A DNA stretch of 38,695 nt from Priapulus caudatus (GCF_000485595.1 NW_014577627.1:162854-201548), one strand, 5' to 3'; positions 1 to 10,517 are shown, counted from the first letter of the stretch. The notes: generated by a model from the sequence alone, not told the origin. Program-made: numbers and translations.

Positions 1-149
1 CCGCAAAAGCGCAAAAATATGTATAGCGCTACTAATTGATTACGCTTGTCATTCAACGGTCCTACCCTAAGAATTAAAGCCAGCGACGTCGACATAGAAA
101 AGGAAACACCATTGTTATGATAATTATACGTAATGATTTACAAATAGCC

Positions 150-306
150 GAATCACAACACCACGCATCACCACACCACCACACACCCACACCTATGACG
201 CACCACCACCACCACACCACACAACAACAACACAACAACAAACAAACAACGACAACAACAACAACAGCAGGGCGCAGCAGCAGCAACCACCCGCACCACC
301 ACCACC

Positions 307-338
<32 letters not shown>

Positions 339-360
339 CAACAACAACAGCAACAACAAC

Positions 361-392
<32 letters not shown>

Positions 393-472
393 CAACAGCA
401 GCACCACCACTACCACCAACAACAACACCACACGCACGCACACGCACACGCACCCGCACCCCCAGACACTTA
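150..472. repeat. CAA/CAC (CAN) trinucleotide low-complexity tract
   Basis: The tract is made of runs of CAC and CAA with a few CAG and GCA interruptions. It reads as polyHis/polyGln on the plus strand and polyVal/polyLeu/polyGly on the minus strand, depending on frame. The other copy (about 8484-8802) has changed reading frame through small indels, which argues against selection on any protein. Confidence 0.85.
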
Positions 473-486
473 AATATGTATATATA

Positions 487-535
487 TATATCAGGAGTAA
501 ATAAGCACAATTTAGGATTATTTACTCCTGATATA
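487..535. repeat. Hairpin of the ATCAGGAGTARATAA family, copy 1
   Basis: The arms at 487-504 and 518-535 are exact reverse complements (18 bp) around a 13-base loop, with TA-rich sequence on both sides. The arm contains TCAGGAGTAAATAA. The same arm sequence recurs with small changes at 8822, 5686, 6781, 22246 and 36033 and at the tips of the element at 9763-11836. Confidence 0.85.
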
Positions 536-2026
536 TTATATATATATAGCACGAAGAACCAGAGTTACAGAGGTGTTACTAAATGTCGCTTATTGATCAT
601 CTATTTCATGCTCGAATTGCGAAAAAGCATAATCATGTTGCGGTCGCGTTCGTCGGTGACGCGTTCCGCACGATCTGATTAAAGTATCCGTGCACGTAGG
701 ACTACGCACGGCAGCGTCGTCGCTAACAGTGGTAATTTGCTCTCGCACAGCTCGTCTAATTACATCGGCCGTCATAATCTTTTGCTTGTTGGCGTGACCG
801 TTAAGGCATGCTCATTATTCTTCAGCATCGCTGCCAGCGTGTACTCGAAACACACATTTCGCTTGAAATGTCTCCTAATCGATTTAATATTACTCTGATA
901 TAGTAGTGGGCGGCGGATTGAATAAAGCGCGTATTACCGTATGTGCCATGACAATCGAGACTAATCGAAATCTAGCGAGACTAATCAATCGAGACGAAAC
1001 AGCGTGTTTGTTTGTTTGCTTGCTTGCTTGCTTGTTCATTCGTTCGTTTGTTTGCATGGATGCGTACGTACGTATATGCATGCACATGTGCCTGGCAGTG
1101 CCTGCGCATACGTAGGTGTATTTAGAAAGTTCATCAAGTAGAAAGCTCGGGGTAAATCGCATTGTTTTTATTATTCTTTCTCTATTTTGACAGGTGTTTG
1201 TTTGTTTTTATTTACGTATTAGTCATCGTGGGGACGCGCAGGTTTATTGCATTGTATGTATATTTCGTCATATGTGTGAAGCTTAATGAAGGGCTACTCT
1301 AGTGTGCAAAAAAATGGACACCTCATCCTATCTTTATAATTATGTATGTAATTTTATTCATATGTGTACATTATATATATATATAACCGTGCCGTGTCAG
1401 TAGAGACTGCGCCATAAGATATAATAGATTTGAACTTTGCCGGTAGGGGTGAACGACGCCGTTTCCGCGGCGTTCCGTGCCGCGCCGCGTGTGTGGAGAC
1501 GGGCCTTAAGAGTGATCAGAGAAAAAACACTAATCGTGATCCACCGATGCGACCATTGATAAAATCAGTAGCTTGCACGTTTAAACGTATCCCAAAAATC
1601 AAATTATATCATTATAATATTCGTGCTTGCCAGGCAGTGCAATCGGGAGGGCAAGAATGTGCTGCATGAAATGCAGACAAGCGCACGAATGCATAGGAAT
1701 AGTGCTAACTGCATGTTAAATCAACACAGAAACAACGTTGACCTGGCTCATAAAATTAATTGACATGTAATATTGACAATTTTTCTCAAATACGGCACAA
1801 CAAATCAGTTTAGTACGATGATAAACCACGAATACATCAGCCATCTGACCATTTAATGCGGTAGATATATGTAAAATAATTGTGGGGCGGCCATTTGAAT
1901 TTTAGCATTAACCTGTGCCCTATCCTAAATTGTATGCATTTCATTAATAAAATATTGACGCCATTGGCTTCCGCATGTTGAAATACTCACAAAAAGACAT
2001 TTTATTCGAGTGGTTATGTTAAATAT
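536..2026. other. No gene seen; rest of the duplicated block and unique sequence
   Basis: Positions 536-1384 belong to the direct duplication and include a TTTG/TTGC-rich tract at about 1006-1055 and a short TA run at 1372-1385. From 1386 onward the sequence is not repeated elsewhere in the window as far as I can see. Open frames are short and show no recognisable domain. Confidence 0.5.
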
Positions 2027-2091
2027 TTAGGGTTAGGGTTAGGGTTAGGGTTAGGGTTAGGGTTATGGTTAGGGTTAGGGTTAGGGTTAGG
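2027..2091. repeat. Interstitial telomeric repeat (TTAGGG)n
   Basis: About eleven consecutive TTAGGG units, one of them variant (TTATGG), lie inside unrelated sequence on both sides. TTAGGG is the ancestral animal telomere repeat. The short length and flanking unique DNA indicate an interstitial tract, for example one left by double-strand break repair with telomerase. Confidence 0.9.
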
Positions 2092-2886
2092 ACCATTAAT
2101 ATATATTTATAATCAGGGGGCATTCTGGATTTTCTGTTGTTACGGGCGTCACGGAGAAAGTTTAGCTTAGCACTAAATCTGAAATCATTTAGTACCCCCT
2201 TAACATAATATACACCAATTTTGGAGCTTTTACCACAATTCCTCTTCTTATTTACAAATATCTCCCTCACTAATTATAAAGCCTTTACATGCACTCTACT
2301 ATTGCGAATGGTTGGCTGGGTATGTGAAAGCATTCAGAAAAGACGGTAGAGCGTCATGCAGTGAATAATAACGAGGGGCCATTGCACAAATAGACTGTCA
2401 CCGGAGATAGTCGGTACGATCGATACTGTCACGATGAGGTGAGTCAAATAATTCCTCGATGAAACCATAAATGATTAACTTATATCAAAGTGAACTAAGG
2501 TGAAACCATATCAAAGTCCAGCATATACATATATATATATCCACCATATGCAAGCCAGCAATCCTAAACGTAACATATGAGCTCGTGCAGGAAAAGAAGA
2601 ATAGAAGAAAGAGGTAGAAAAAGAAGAGAATTTACAGTACACAGTGAACGAATGATGTAGATATTGCTATAAAAGCCATGCTCAGTGCGGAACTGTATTG
2701 GCTTGAGTGATGTGTGAGCACGAGATGGTCTCGTGTTAATGATGTTGAAACCCGAAGGTAATATAAATTCCAGCCAAAACGTAAGTATATAAGTTGGTAA
2801 TACACGAGACTAAAAATACATAGTGTGTATACAGTCGAATGTGCTGAGATGCTTTTTTTCGACAAGAAAAGTCTAAACTTATATAC
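2092..2886. other. No gene seen
   Basis: AT-rich sequence with short open frames only and a small TA run near 2529-2540. I see no recognisable protein, RNA gene or repeat. Confidence 0.5.
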
Positions 2887-3761
2887 GTTCACAGGGGTGA
2901 CTGCTCGCTAGTCCGACGGCCCAATAGTATGAAAACCCACTAGTCCGAAAGCCCACTAGTCCGAAAAAACACAGGGGATGGGGTATCGATCTATAGTCCT
3001 AATGTTTAATTAATTAATTATTTATTTATTTTTTTAATTAATTAATTAATTAATTTCTAATTTAAATTTTATTTTTTAATTTTAATTTTTAATCTTAATT
3101 TTTAATTTTAATTTTAATTTTAAATTTAAATTATTTATTGTTCAATAATTGTTTGGGGGATGTAGAGGGAAGGTTGTGAGGCCTCAGTTGGCTGATGCCG
3201 TGCAAAATTGACTAGACTTACGGTAAAACCTCGTTATACCGCCCCTCGGTAATACCTGCAACGTGTCATTATAAGTCGCCAAGGAATAGATGGCAATTGT
3301 AGAGCAAGTTTGGATCTATTTGTTACGCGTTAAGTTAGCTTCGTAAGTACCCCGGTTCGTCACTTGCCAATCCGCCAGCATTTATGGCTCATGTCACAAT
3401 CGCTATATAAACGTCATTGAAAAATACACCTCATTATACGGTTAACAGCAGTAAATATTTAGCGGTATATCTGAGTTAGTTAGCAGGTTGAGATTTTCTG
3501 CCCGGTCATCATACACTGTGATTCTCGTTGCAATCAAGACTGTATACGACGCCTTCTTAAATATTTCCATGACTGGGTCTGTGGGGCTCACAAATGCGTA
3601 CAAATCACCACAAATGTAAAAATACTCTCACCACAAATGTCATAATCATGCACCACAAATTAAAAATACCACAAATTGTGCATAAGCATGTCAACTCAGC
3701 TAAATGTAAAATCTTTTTTTCATTGATATGATAATTATTATCAGAGAATGTATTATGTGTG

Positions 3762-3960
3762 ATGTGTGGGTGTGTGTTAATGTAATGTGTGTTGTGTGTG
3801 TTGTTTGGTGTGTGTGTGTGTGTGTGCGTGGGTGTGTGCGTGCGCGCGTGCGTGCATGTGTGCGTATGCAAATATCAGGACTGTATAATATAGATATATA
3901 TCTACATCTATCTATATATGTATATATATATATATATTTATATATCTATTTATGTAATAT
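3762..3960. repeat. TG then TA microsatellites
   Basis: GTGTGT-rich sequence runs from about 3766 to 3862, followed by TATATC/TATA sequence to about 3960. Both lie in the centre of the 1.8-kb element. Open frames here are low-complexity. Confidence 0.8.
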
Positions 3961-4014
3961 AGATCTCTAAGTAACACTCGTGATAATACGATATGCACTG
4001 AACCAAAAGAGGAC

Positions 4015-4305
4015 CAACTCGACTGCGATCGCAGTCGAAATTGCTTCGAAATCGCATACACACGGTGAAGCGTGCGGCCGATCGCATGCAGCGACAAGCA
4101 ACCAAAAGTCGCAAGTCTGCGCTAGGCTTGCAGCCTTGCGACGCGACGCGATTGCATTGCGACTGATTTTCGACTGGTTGTAAGTCGCAGCGACGATCGC
4201 GTCGCAGAGAAAGTTCGACATAAGCACCCCTGCGACTGTCAGCGACGGGTCTGCGACTGGAAAATTGTTAGTCGCAGCGCAGTCGCAGCGAGTCGCACAT
4301 GTTCT
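4015..4305. repeat. GTCGCA-rich block opening with a 20-bp perfect palindrome
   Basis: Positions 4019-4038 are a perfect palindrome (TCGACTGCGATCGCAGTCGA). For the next 270 bp the heptamer AGTCGCA or its complement TGCGACT recurs many times. The block is clearly more GC-rich than its AT-rich host element. It may be a further nested MITE with subterminal repeats. No target duplication was identified. Confidence 0.55.
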
Positions 4306-4705
4306 ACTCAATGCGTTTATATAAGATTGTACATAGCCATAAAGCTGGCGGCGATAAGTGAGATTGGCGGTATTACGAGAGGCGGTATAATAAGGTTTTA
4401 CCGTAGTCTACAATTTTGCCACACATCCACACATTTAGCCCTCCCCACACACACCTCCCCCTACATCCCCTAAAAAAAAGAAATAAAAAAAAATTAAATT
4501 AAAAATTAAAACTATAATTAAAATTAAAAATTATTTAATTAATAATTAATAATTAATCAATTAATTAATTAAACATTAGGTATAGATCGGTACCCCATCC
4601 CTTGTGGGTTTTCGGACTAGTGGGTTTTCGGACTAGTGGGCTTTCGGACTAGTGGGCTTTCGGACTATTGGGCCGTCGGACTAGCGAGCTGTAACCGTTC
4701 ACAGG

Positions 4706-5248
4706 TGCACCTGCTGCAGCTGGTAACGTAATGTACACGTTGATATGCGCGCTGGCGTGTTCTTATCATATGCAATTACAACTTTCCGAATATTGCCAAA
4801 CGCCTACGCTATATCGAGAGAGTTGATGTCAGAGAATCGCTCCCTTTTTTTAGAAACAATGTGCGTGCATGACGTCTCAGACCCTAGTAGCTTACGCCGG
4901 CAATCTATACTAGCCGACCGTGTGCGTAGATGCGCCCAAGTATGAAAGGAATAATGCATTACCGCACTGGCGTTCGAAACTTTGATTTTGTCCTTGAGTA
5001 GAGTCCACACTGGCCATTGACCGACGGGGACTTGTTATCAACAAAGCTCGTTGACTATCTTCCAGTATTAATTCCAGTATAAGGGTTTTGCGTGCAGCTG
5101 ACGTGACCTGATTTCAAAATAGAGAAATAAATTACCATTGGAAATGTCCCAAAACGTTGTACGCTATAATTGCGGCATGGAGAATCAATCTCAAGACTGC
5201 AGATACTTCCATAATAATTTCCAAATACAGACCCAGTACAGACCATCC
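4706..5248. other. No gene supported
   Basis: The sequence between the long-TIR element and the following hairpin has only short open frames. One frame starts at 5138 (+) with a reasonable context but runs through the hairpin at 5249-5312 and has no recognisable domain. Confidence 0.4.
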
Positions 5249-5312
5249 GCTGACCGCTGTGGAGACGTGCGCCGGGCCTCGAATTTGGCGCACGTCTCCA
5301 CTGCGGACAGCG
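5249..5312. repeat. GC-rich hairpin, 26-bp arms
   Basis: Arms at 5249-5274 and 5287-5312 pair with two mismatches, around a 12-13 base loop. The inner 15 bp (GTGGAGACGTGCGCC and its complement) are perfect. It lies in a locally GC-rich patch. No flanking target duplication or known element was identified. Confidence 0.7.
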
Positions 5313-5340
5313 CTTCATACTTGAACATCCCCGCGGTCGC

Positions 5341-5679
5341 GTGCGCATATCCCGCGGAACTGCGCGTTCCATCCCCGTGCAGCGCTTAGGATCAACAGCA
5401 AAGCTGTGCCACGCAATCTTGTATCATGTCTCTCTGGATGAAATCAGACCTGAGTTGGTAAGACTGATGACATACTTAGTCGCGACGACGCACTGCGTAA
5501 ATAATGGGATAATGCGAGAACGTCGTACAGCAGTATATGGACCAGTTATCACAAATTATTGGAGAGTGAACATAATGAGTCTTCACGAGGCACAGCAGTT
5601 AATAGGATATAGCGGCTTAAGAATACCGACGAGACCTGGCCGTTGGAGAAAAAATTACCTAATTACAAAAGTGTGCTAA
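5341..5679 (+). CDS. Unrecognised 112-codon open frame, doubtful
   Basis: This open frame of 112 codons has balanced composition and is not low-complexity, unlike most open frames nearby. I see no known domain, signal peptide or membrane segment. It begins inside a GC-rich patch and ends directly before the hairpin at 5686-5730. A chance frame or an exon fragment are both possible. No splice-site pattern decides the matter, and an AUG at this point is not supported by any neighbouring gene structure. Confidence 0.15.
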   Translation: MRISRGTARSIPVQRLGSTAKLCHAILYHVSLDEIRPELVRLMTYLVATTHCVNNGIMRERRTAVYGPVITNYWRVNIMSLHEAQQLIGYSGLRIPTRPGRWRKNYLITKVC

Positions 5680-5685
5680 CATAAT

Positions 5686-5730
5686 ATCAGAAGTAGATAA
5701 TAGAGAGATTCCCTATTTTGTACTTCTGAT
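5686..5730. repeat. Hairpin of the ATCAGGAGTARATAA family, copy 3
   Basis: ATCAGAAGTA at 5686-5695 pairs with TACTTCTGAT at 5721-5730. The inner sequences (GATAATAGAGAG and the partner strand of CCCTATTTTG) pair only partly. It marks the left border of the CA-rich tract that ends near a related hairpin at 6781-6833. Confidence 0.75.
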
Positions 5731-5819
5731 AATATATAGCGAGATAGAACGCTATCACACTCGATGGACAAAACGAGAGCGGGAGCTAGATAGTAAGCGG
5801 AAGAGAAAGAGAGACAGAA

Positions 5820-6525
5820 ATACACCCCCACACAAACAGTCACAGACACAGACACAGACACAGGCACACACACTACACCACTCACACAACCCCGCACACA
5901 CACATCAACACATGCCAACACACACCCACACAATACATCCACACATATCACACACACACAACACACACAACACACCGCACACACACACCACCCAAACCCA
6001 CAGCACACACAACACGCCACACACATACCCCGCACGCACGGGCACGCACTGCACGTTGCACCACGCGCACGGTGATCACGCCCAGGACACCGACAACACA
6101 CATTACACACACACACACACACATACATACATCGCCATGTCCGGTCAGCACGACCGAGACAGCGGTACAAGCGTCACGGCACACGTCCCCACACACACTA
6201 CATACAACCACACGCACGAAACGCACACACACACTGCACACACACACACACATAATACAACACACACACACACGCACTCACAGGGCACTACTCATTGCAC
6301 CACAACAGCACCATACCATAACCACACACACGCACACATCGACGCACACACACACCTCACACTACAACACACACACATACATACCACACACACGCACTCC
6401 ACCACAAACGAACACACACACACACAACACATCCAGCACACAGCAGACACACAACTGCACACGCCACACCACACACAGCAACACAACACCAACACACACA
6501 CCAGCCACACATCACACATCACTAC
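5820..6525. repeat. Imperfect CA/CACG microsatellite array, about 0.7 kb
   Basis: Long runs of CA with CACG, CACC and ACAC variants. It is read as Thr-His repeats on the plus strand and Cys-Val repeats on the minus strand in several frames at once. A short non-repetitive island (about 6050-6190) interrupts it. The long open frames here are artefacts of a stop-free dinucleotide. Confidence 0.9.
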
Positions 6526-6780
6526 GGGGAAGAGAAAAAAAATGGAAAGACAAATAACGCGAGATACGACAATTGAGCGAGTAACGAATGCATATTACAT
6601 ATAGCATGTATACTGATATAGAATAATGGACATATAGTCGCTAACATATAAGAATGCTATAATATTCGATTTTAGCACTTTAATGAGGGCATGGCGCGTG
6701 TGTGCGCTATGGCAATTTTACGACCTCATTAGTGTACATACCAAATTTTTATTTTAGTAATTACTACTGATGTTTTCAGT
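6526..6780. other. No gene seen; spacer between the CA array and hairpin copy 4
   Basis: Ordinary AT-rich sequence with short open frames only. Confidence 0.5.
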
Positions 6781-6833
6781 ATTACAGAAGTAGATAATAC
6801 TTCTCTAATATTCCTATTATCTACTTCTGTAAT
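6781..6833. repeat. Hairpin of the ATCAGGAGTARATAA family, copy 4
   Basis: The arms are 6781-6799 (ATTACAGAAGTAGATAATA) and 6815-6833, a perfect 19-bp inverted repeat with a 15-base loop. The arm core CAGAAGTAGATAATA matches the left arm of copy 3 at 5688-5702. Confidence 0.85.
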
Positions 6834-7322
6834 TAATGCATTACTGTTAGCCGGCAGGCGGTGTGTAGTACACGCAAATCTGTAACAGCGAGGGGCGGCT
6901 GCTAAATGATTGCTGGCCTGAAATGAAGAGGCAAGATCGAGGGCACTTGTCCAATAACCGCTGTACTAGTGCCTTTTAGCCAATTGCCAAGAAATTGCAT
7001 TACGAAATTTTTCTTGTGCAGCAAGTTCGAAACGATTATGCAATTAAACGATAGGAGTTAACGCGTCAGACCGCATTAAGACACATTGAGGCGACTGATT
7101 AGCGTGGTGAAAAATCTATAATGTGGCGTTTAAGCCTTTTTGCTCGTCCTCTAATTGGCTATCCTGATTACACTGCAGAGGAATGCATGAGCGCGTTGTT
7201 AATGGCCGTAGCGTTAGCGAAACGTTATAAATTTAAGTATATGCCGAGTATACATATTGTAATCGAGCATGATAGGTGATCGAGTGAAGTACATTATTAG
7301 TAGCACACATACTTGTTCGTGG
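6834..7322. other. No gene seen
   Basis: Unique-looking sequence without a frame of useful length or a recognisable repeat. Confidence 0.5.
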
Positions 7323-7489
7323 CTATATTATAGTATATATATACTATAGTGATGGTGTGTGTGTGTGTGTGTGTTGTGTGTGTTGTGTGTGTGTGTGTGA
7401 TTGTGCTGTGTGCGGGCGGCGTGTGCGTGCGTGTGTGTGTGTGTGGAGTGCTGTGCTGCGTGGGTGCGCCGCTCGCGCGGCGCGCGTCG

Positions 7490-7533
<44 letters not shown>

Positions 7534-7595
7534 TGTGTTCTGCACGCATGCGTGTATGCGCGTGCGTGTTTATGTGTACATATGCGAATGATGTG
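7323..7595. repeat. TA palindrome followed by TG/TGCG microsatellite
   Basis: A TA-rich palindrome (ATAGTATATATATACTAT, about 7330-7347) is followed at once by TG runs from 7353 to 7531, with a GC-rich interruption near 7452-7490 and TGCG sequence to about 7580. It has the same hairpin-beside-dinucleotide arrangement as elsewhere in the window, but not the CAGGAGTA motif. Confidence 0.8.
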
Positions 7596-8109
7596 TCAAT
7601 ATAGATCCTTGTATAGGCCGCAGGAGTTATGATGGTTTATATAATTTTTTTGATATCGTTATTAATTCATTTATACCCTACACATACTATAAGCCGGATG
7701 TGATATCAGTGGTTCTGATCAACCGTAAGAAGGAATTCAATGTAGCTTATTGACGATAAGTTGCAACATGGCCTAAAGCATAAAAAGCGCAAAGCTGTCA
7801 CGCAAGCAAGGATGCAAGGATTTCGTGCAAAACGGATTTTCAATAGCATTGTCAAATATAACATTAACAGATATCATTTCATAAAATCGTTCGCGCCACG
7901 CACGTAAACCTGCGGCTAAATTTTTACAAAATTACAAGAGTGGGAAATCCGGTTATTTTCCACATAACTTTCTATTGTTGGTCATATTTCGAATACTCAT
8001 TCTATTAATAACACTTTTCATACAAAAAAACTGTAGATATAAGAAAAATAATGATAAGGAAATTCACAGACAAGTAAAAAAACAGGATAATTAAAAGTAA
8101 TTCTGTCAC

Positions 8110-8158
<49 letters not shown>

Positions 8159-8334
8159 ACTCACTCTCTCTCTCTCTCAATGTCAAGGTAAAACTAACAA
8201 ATTTCATGTAATCACGTGATTTTACTGGCAATATTGATTCCACGATGTGGTAAGGTTATGTGAATCAAGAATAACAAAGTATTTATTTATTGCAGGTAAA
8301 CAAAAGGTTAGTCAATCTTTCCATTTTTACACAT
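7596..8334. other. No gene seen; contains a TC microsatellite
   Basis: AT-rich sequence with a TC/CTCT run at about 8111-8178. No recognisable coding sequence. Confidence 0.6.
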
Positions 8335-8649
8335 ACGCAAAAGCAAAATATGTATAGCGTACTAATTTGATTACGGTTGTCATTCAACGGTCTACCCTAA
8401 GAATTAAAGACACGACGTCGACATAGAAAAGGAACACATTGTTATGATAATTTATACGTAATATTTACAAATAGCCGAATCACAACCACCACCATCACCA
8501 CCACCACCACACCACCACCACCACATGACCACCACCACCACCACCACAACAACAACAACACAACAACAACAAACAACGACAACAACAACAACCAGGGCAG
8601 CAGCAGCAGCAGCACCACCACCACGCCGCACCACCACACCACCACCACC

Positions 8650-8722
<73 letters not shown>

Positions 8723-9712
8723 CAACAGCAGCACCACCACTACCACCAACAACAAACCACACGCACGCACACGGCACACGCACCCGCACCCCCAGACACT
8801 TAAATATGTTATATATATATATCAGGAGTAAATAAGCACAATTTAGGATTATTTACTCCTGACATATTATATATATATAGCACGAAGAACCAGAGTTACA
8901 GAGGTGTTACTAAATGTCGCTTATTGATCATCTATTTCATGCTCGAATTGCGAAAAAGCATAATCATTGTTGCGGTCGCGTTCGTCGGTGACGCGTTCCG
9001 CACGATCTGATTAAAGTATCCGTGCACGTAGGACTACGCACGGGCAGCGTCGTCGCTAACAGTGGTAATTTGCTCTCGCACAGCTCGTCTAATTACATCG
9101 GCCGTCATAATCTTTTGCTTGTTGGCGTGACCGTTAAGGCATGCTCATTATTCTTCAGCATCGCTGCCAGCGTGTACTCGAAACACACATTTCGCTTGAA
9201 ATGTCTCCTAATCGATTTATATTACTCGATATAGTAGTGGGCGGCGGATTGAATAAAGCGCGTATTACCGTATGTGCCATGACAATCGAGACTAATCGAA
9301 ATCTAGCGCGACTAATCAATCGAGACGAAACAGCGTGTTTGTTGTTTGCTTGCTGCTTGCTTGTTCATTCGTTCGTTTTGTTTGGCATGGATGCGTACGT
9401 ACGTATATGCATGCCACATGTGCCTGGCAGTGCCTGCGCATACGTAGGTGTATTTAGAAAGTTCATCAAGTAGAAAGCTCGGGGTAAATCGCATTGTTTT
9501 TTTATTCTTTCTCTATTTTGACAGGTGTTTGTTTGTTTTTATTTACGTATTAGTCATCGTGGGACGCGCAGGTTTATTGCATTGTATGTATATTTCGTCA
9601 TATGTGTGAAGCTTAATGAAGGGCTTACTCTAGTGTGCAAAAAAATGGACACCTCTTCTCTATCTTTATAATTATGTATGTAATGTTATTCATATGTGTA
9701 CATTATATATAT
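8335..9712. repeat. Right copy of the 1.4-kb direct duplication
   Basis: Same content and order as 1-1384: CAA/CAC tract (about 8484-8802), hairpin copy 2 (8822-8862), unique-looking stretch, TTTG-rich tract and terminal TA run. The right end differs. Here the TA run expands to about 60 bp and leads into the foldback element at 9763, whereas the left copy continues with other sequence after its short TA run. Confidence 0.85.
8822..8862. repeat. Hairpin of the ATCAGGAGTARATAA family, copy 2
   Basis: TCAGGAGTAAATAA at 8822-8835 pairs perfectly with 8849-8862. It is the same hairpin as copy 1, within the duplicated block, and again has TA repeats on both sides. Confidence 0.85.
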
Positions 9713-9717
9713 ATATA

Positions 9718-9764
<47 letters not shown>
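9703..9764. repeat. TA microsatellite
   Basis: Almost uninterrupted TA for about 60 bp. It forms the left flank of the foldback element; a shorter TA run (11837-11862) forms the right flank. Confidence 0.9.
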
Positions 9765-9767
<3 letters not shown>

Positions 9768-10430
9768 GAGTAGATAAAGGGAAGGAGTGTGACAACAATA
9801 AACAAGGGAAATTCGTCATTTACTAGCCTTTATATACCTACGATTTACTACGCGTAACTCATCCAACTTGAGCTCAAATCGGACACAGTACATTCGCCAT
9901 CATCGTACAATCGTTTCCTCGTAGACACGCGCAATCGCGAAGATACAACCTAAAACATACGACACGATTCTCCAATCTTTGTCCATTAATCAACCGTAGA
10001 GCGCGCCTATGATTCAGACAAAAGGCAGTAACACTCGCGCCCAGCCGCTGCGTTTGCTCTGTTGGAATGTGGAATGTAGCATTGTGGCTCGCGAGAGATT
10101 GGACATCGACGCAACCATAGACGAGCTAATCATGACCTATTTGCAGCTAGTATGCCCCCCCAACCGCAATCAGCAGCAGCTCTGCGGCTCAGCGCCAGCG
10201 TGTATAACGCGTGTATAAACAATACGTGCTGTTACGTGCAATACGTGCGTACAATATACGTGCTGTTAGGCTCCTGCTCACGTGCAGAGGTTCGTGTACA
10301 CGTTGCTATGACTATATTGCTGTCACTGGTCATGAAATAATAGTGTGGTACGATCGTGTATAAATTGAGAGATATATATCTATAATATATTCTGTAATAA
10401 TCTGAAACTGTTCATAACTCATCTGAAATC

Positions 10431-10517
10431 ATGGATAGCACACCAGTAGATGATAGGGCGGGTAGCAGTGCTCTTCTCAAACCACGACGATCCCATAAGA
10501 CCCTAAGAGGAAAATAA
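10431..10517 (+). CDS. Short basic-tailed open frame inside the foldback element, doubtful
   Basis: An AUG in good context (ATCATGG) at 10431 opens about 28 codons ending in a basic tail (KPRRSHKTLRGK) before a stop. It lies about 310 bp inside the left arm of the element. Its mirror-side counterpart at 11101-11307 on the other strand also starts with a basic segment. Either could be a first exon of an element-encoded protein or chance. I do not recognise it. Confidence 0.15.
   Translation: MDSTPVDDRAGSSALLKPRRSHKTLRGK

Larger units (their letters stand above)
1..1384. repeat. Left copy of a 1.4-kb direct duplication
   Basis: This block is repeated almost base for base at 8335-9712 in the same orientation. 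It contains, in the same order, a CAA/CAC tract, a TA-flanked hairpin, a stretch of unique-looking sequence, a TTTG/TTGC-rich tract and a terminal TA microsatellite. The two copies differ mainly by single-base insertions and deletions, not substitutions. That pattern suggests either a recent duplication or an uncollapsed haplotype or consensus error in a long-read assembly. The left end is cut by the window edge. I see no supported coding sequence in it; the open frames over the CAA/CAC tract are low-complexity artefacts. Confidence 0.85.
3221..4403. mobile_element. Nested TA-flanked element with pogo/Tc1-like inverted ends
   Basis: Inside the 1.8-kb element, inverted ends starting CGGTAAAACCTCGTTATACC (left) and matching CGGTAAAACCTTATTATACC (right, other strand) are each preceded by TA (3219-3220 and 4404-4405). 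The start resembles the AAACCTCGTTATA-type ends of pogo/Tigger-class elements, which duplicate TA. The outer flanks are also inverted copies of each other, so this may instead be an inner layer of the larger palindrome and not an independent insertion. No transposase is visible. Confidence 0.5.
2896..4696. mobile_element. 1.8-kb long-TIR DNA element with 9-bp target duplication (Mutator-like by structure)
   Basis: The ends are inverted: GGTGACTGCTCGCTAGTCCG on the left and GGTTACAGCTCGCTAGTCCG on the other strand at the right. The same 9 bases, GTTCACAGG, lie immediately outside each end (2887-2895 and 4697-4705). Just inside each end are tandem copies of a 16-bp unit (ACTAGTCCGAAAGCCC), two on the left and four or more on the right, followed by AT-rich TTAATTAA runs. 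Inverted similarity continues inward to about 3250 and 4355. A 9-bp duplication with long, internally repeated arms is typical of Mutator-like elements; Merlin (8-9 bp) and hAT (8 bp) are alternatives. No transposase frame is visible, so it is non-autonomous. Confidence 0.8.

Noticed and set aside
117-473. Long polyHis/polyGln open frame (and the equivalent at 8525-8803)
   Set aside because: It is a trinucleotide low-complexity tract, open in several frames and on both strands, and the two copies have shifted frame relative to each other.
5912-6604. 230-codon Thr/His-rich open frame
   Set aside because: CA/CACG dinucleotide repeats contain no stops in most frames, and overlapping frames of similar length exist on both strands.
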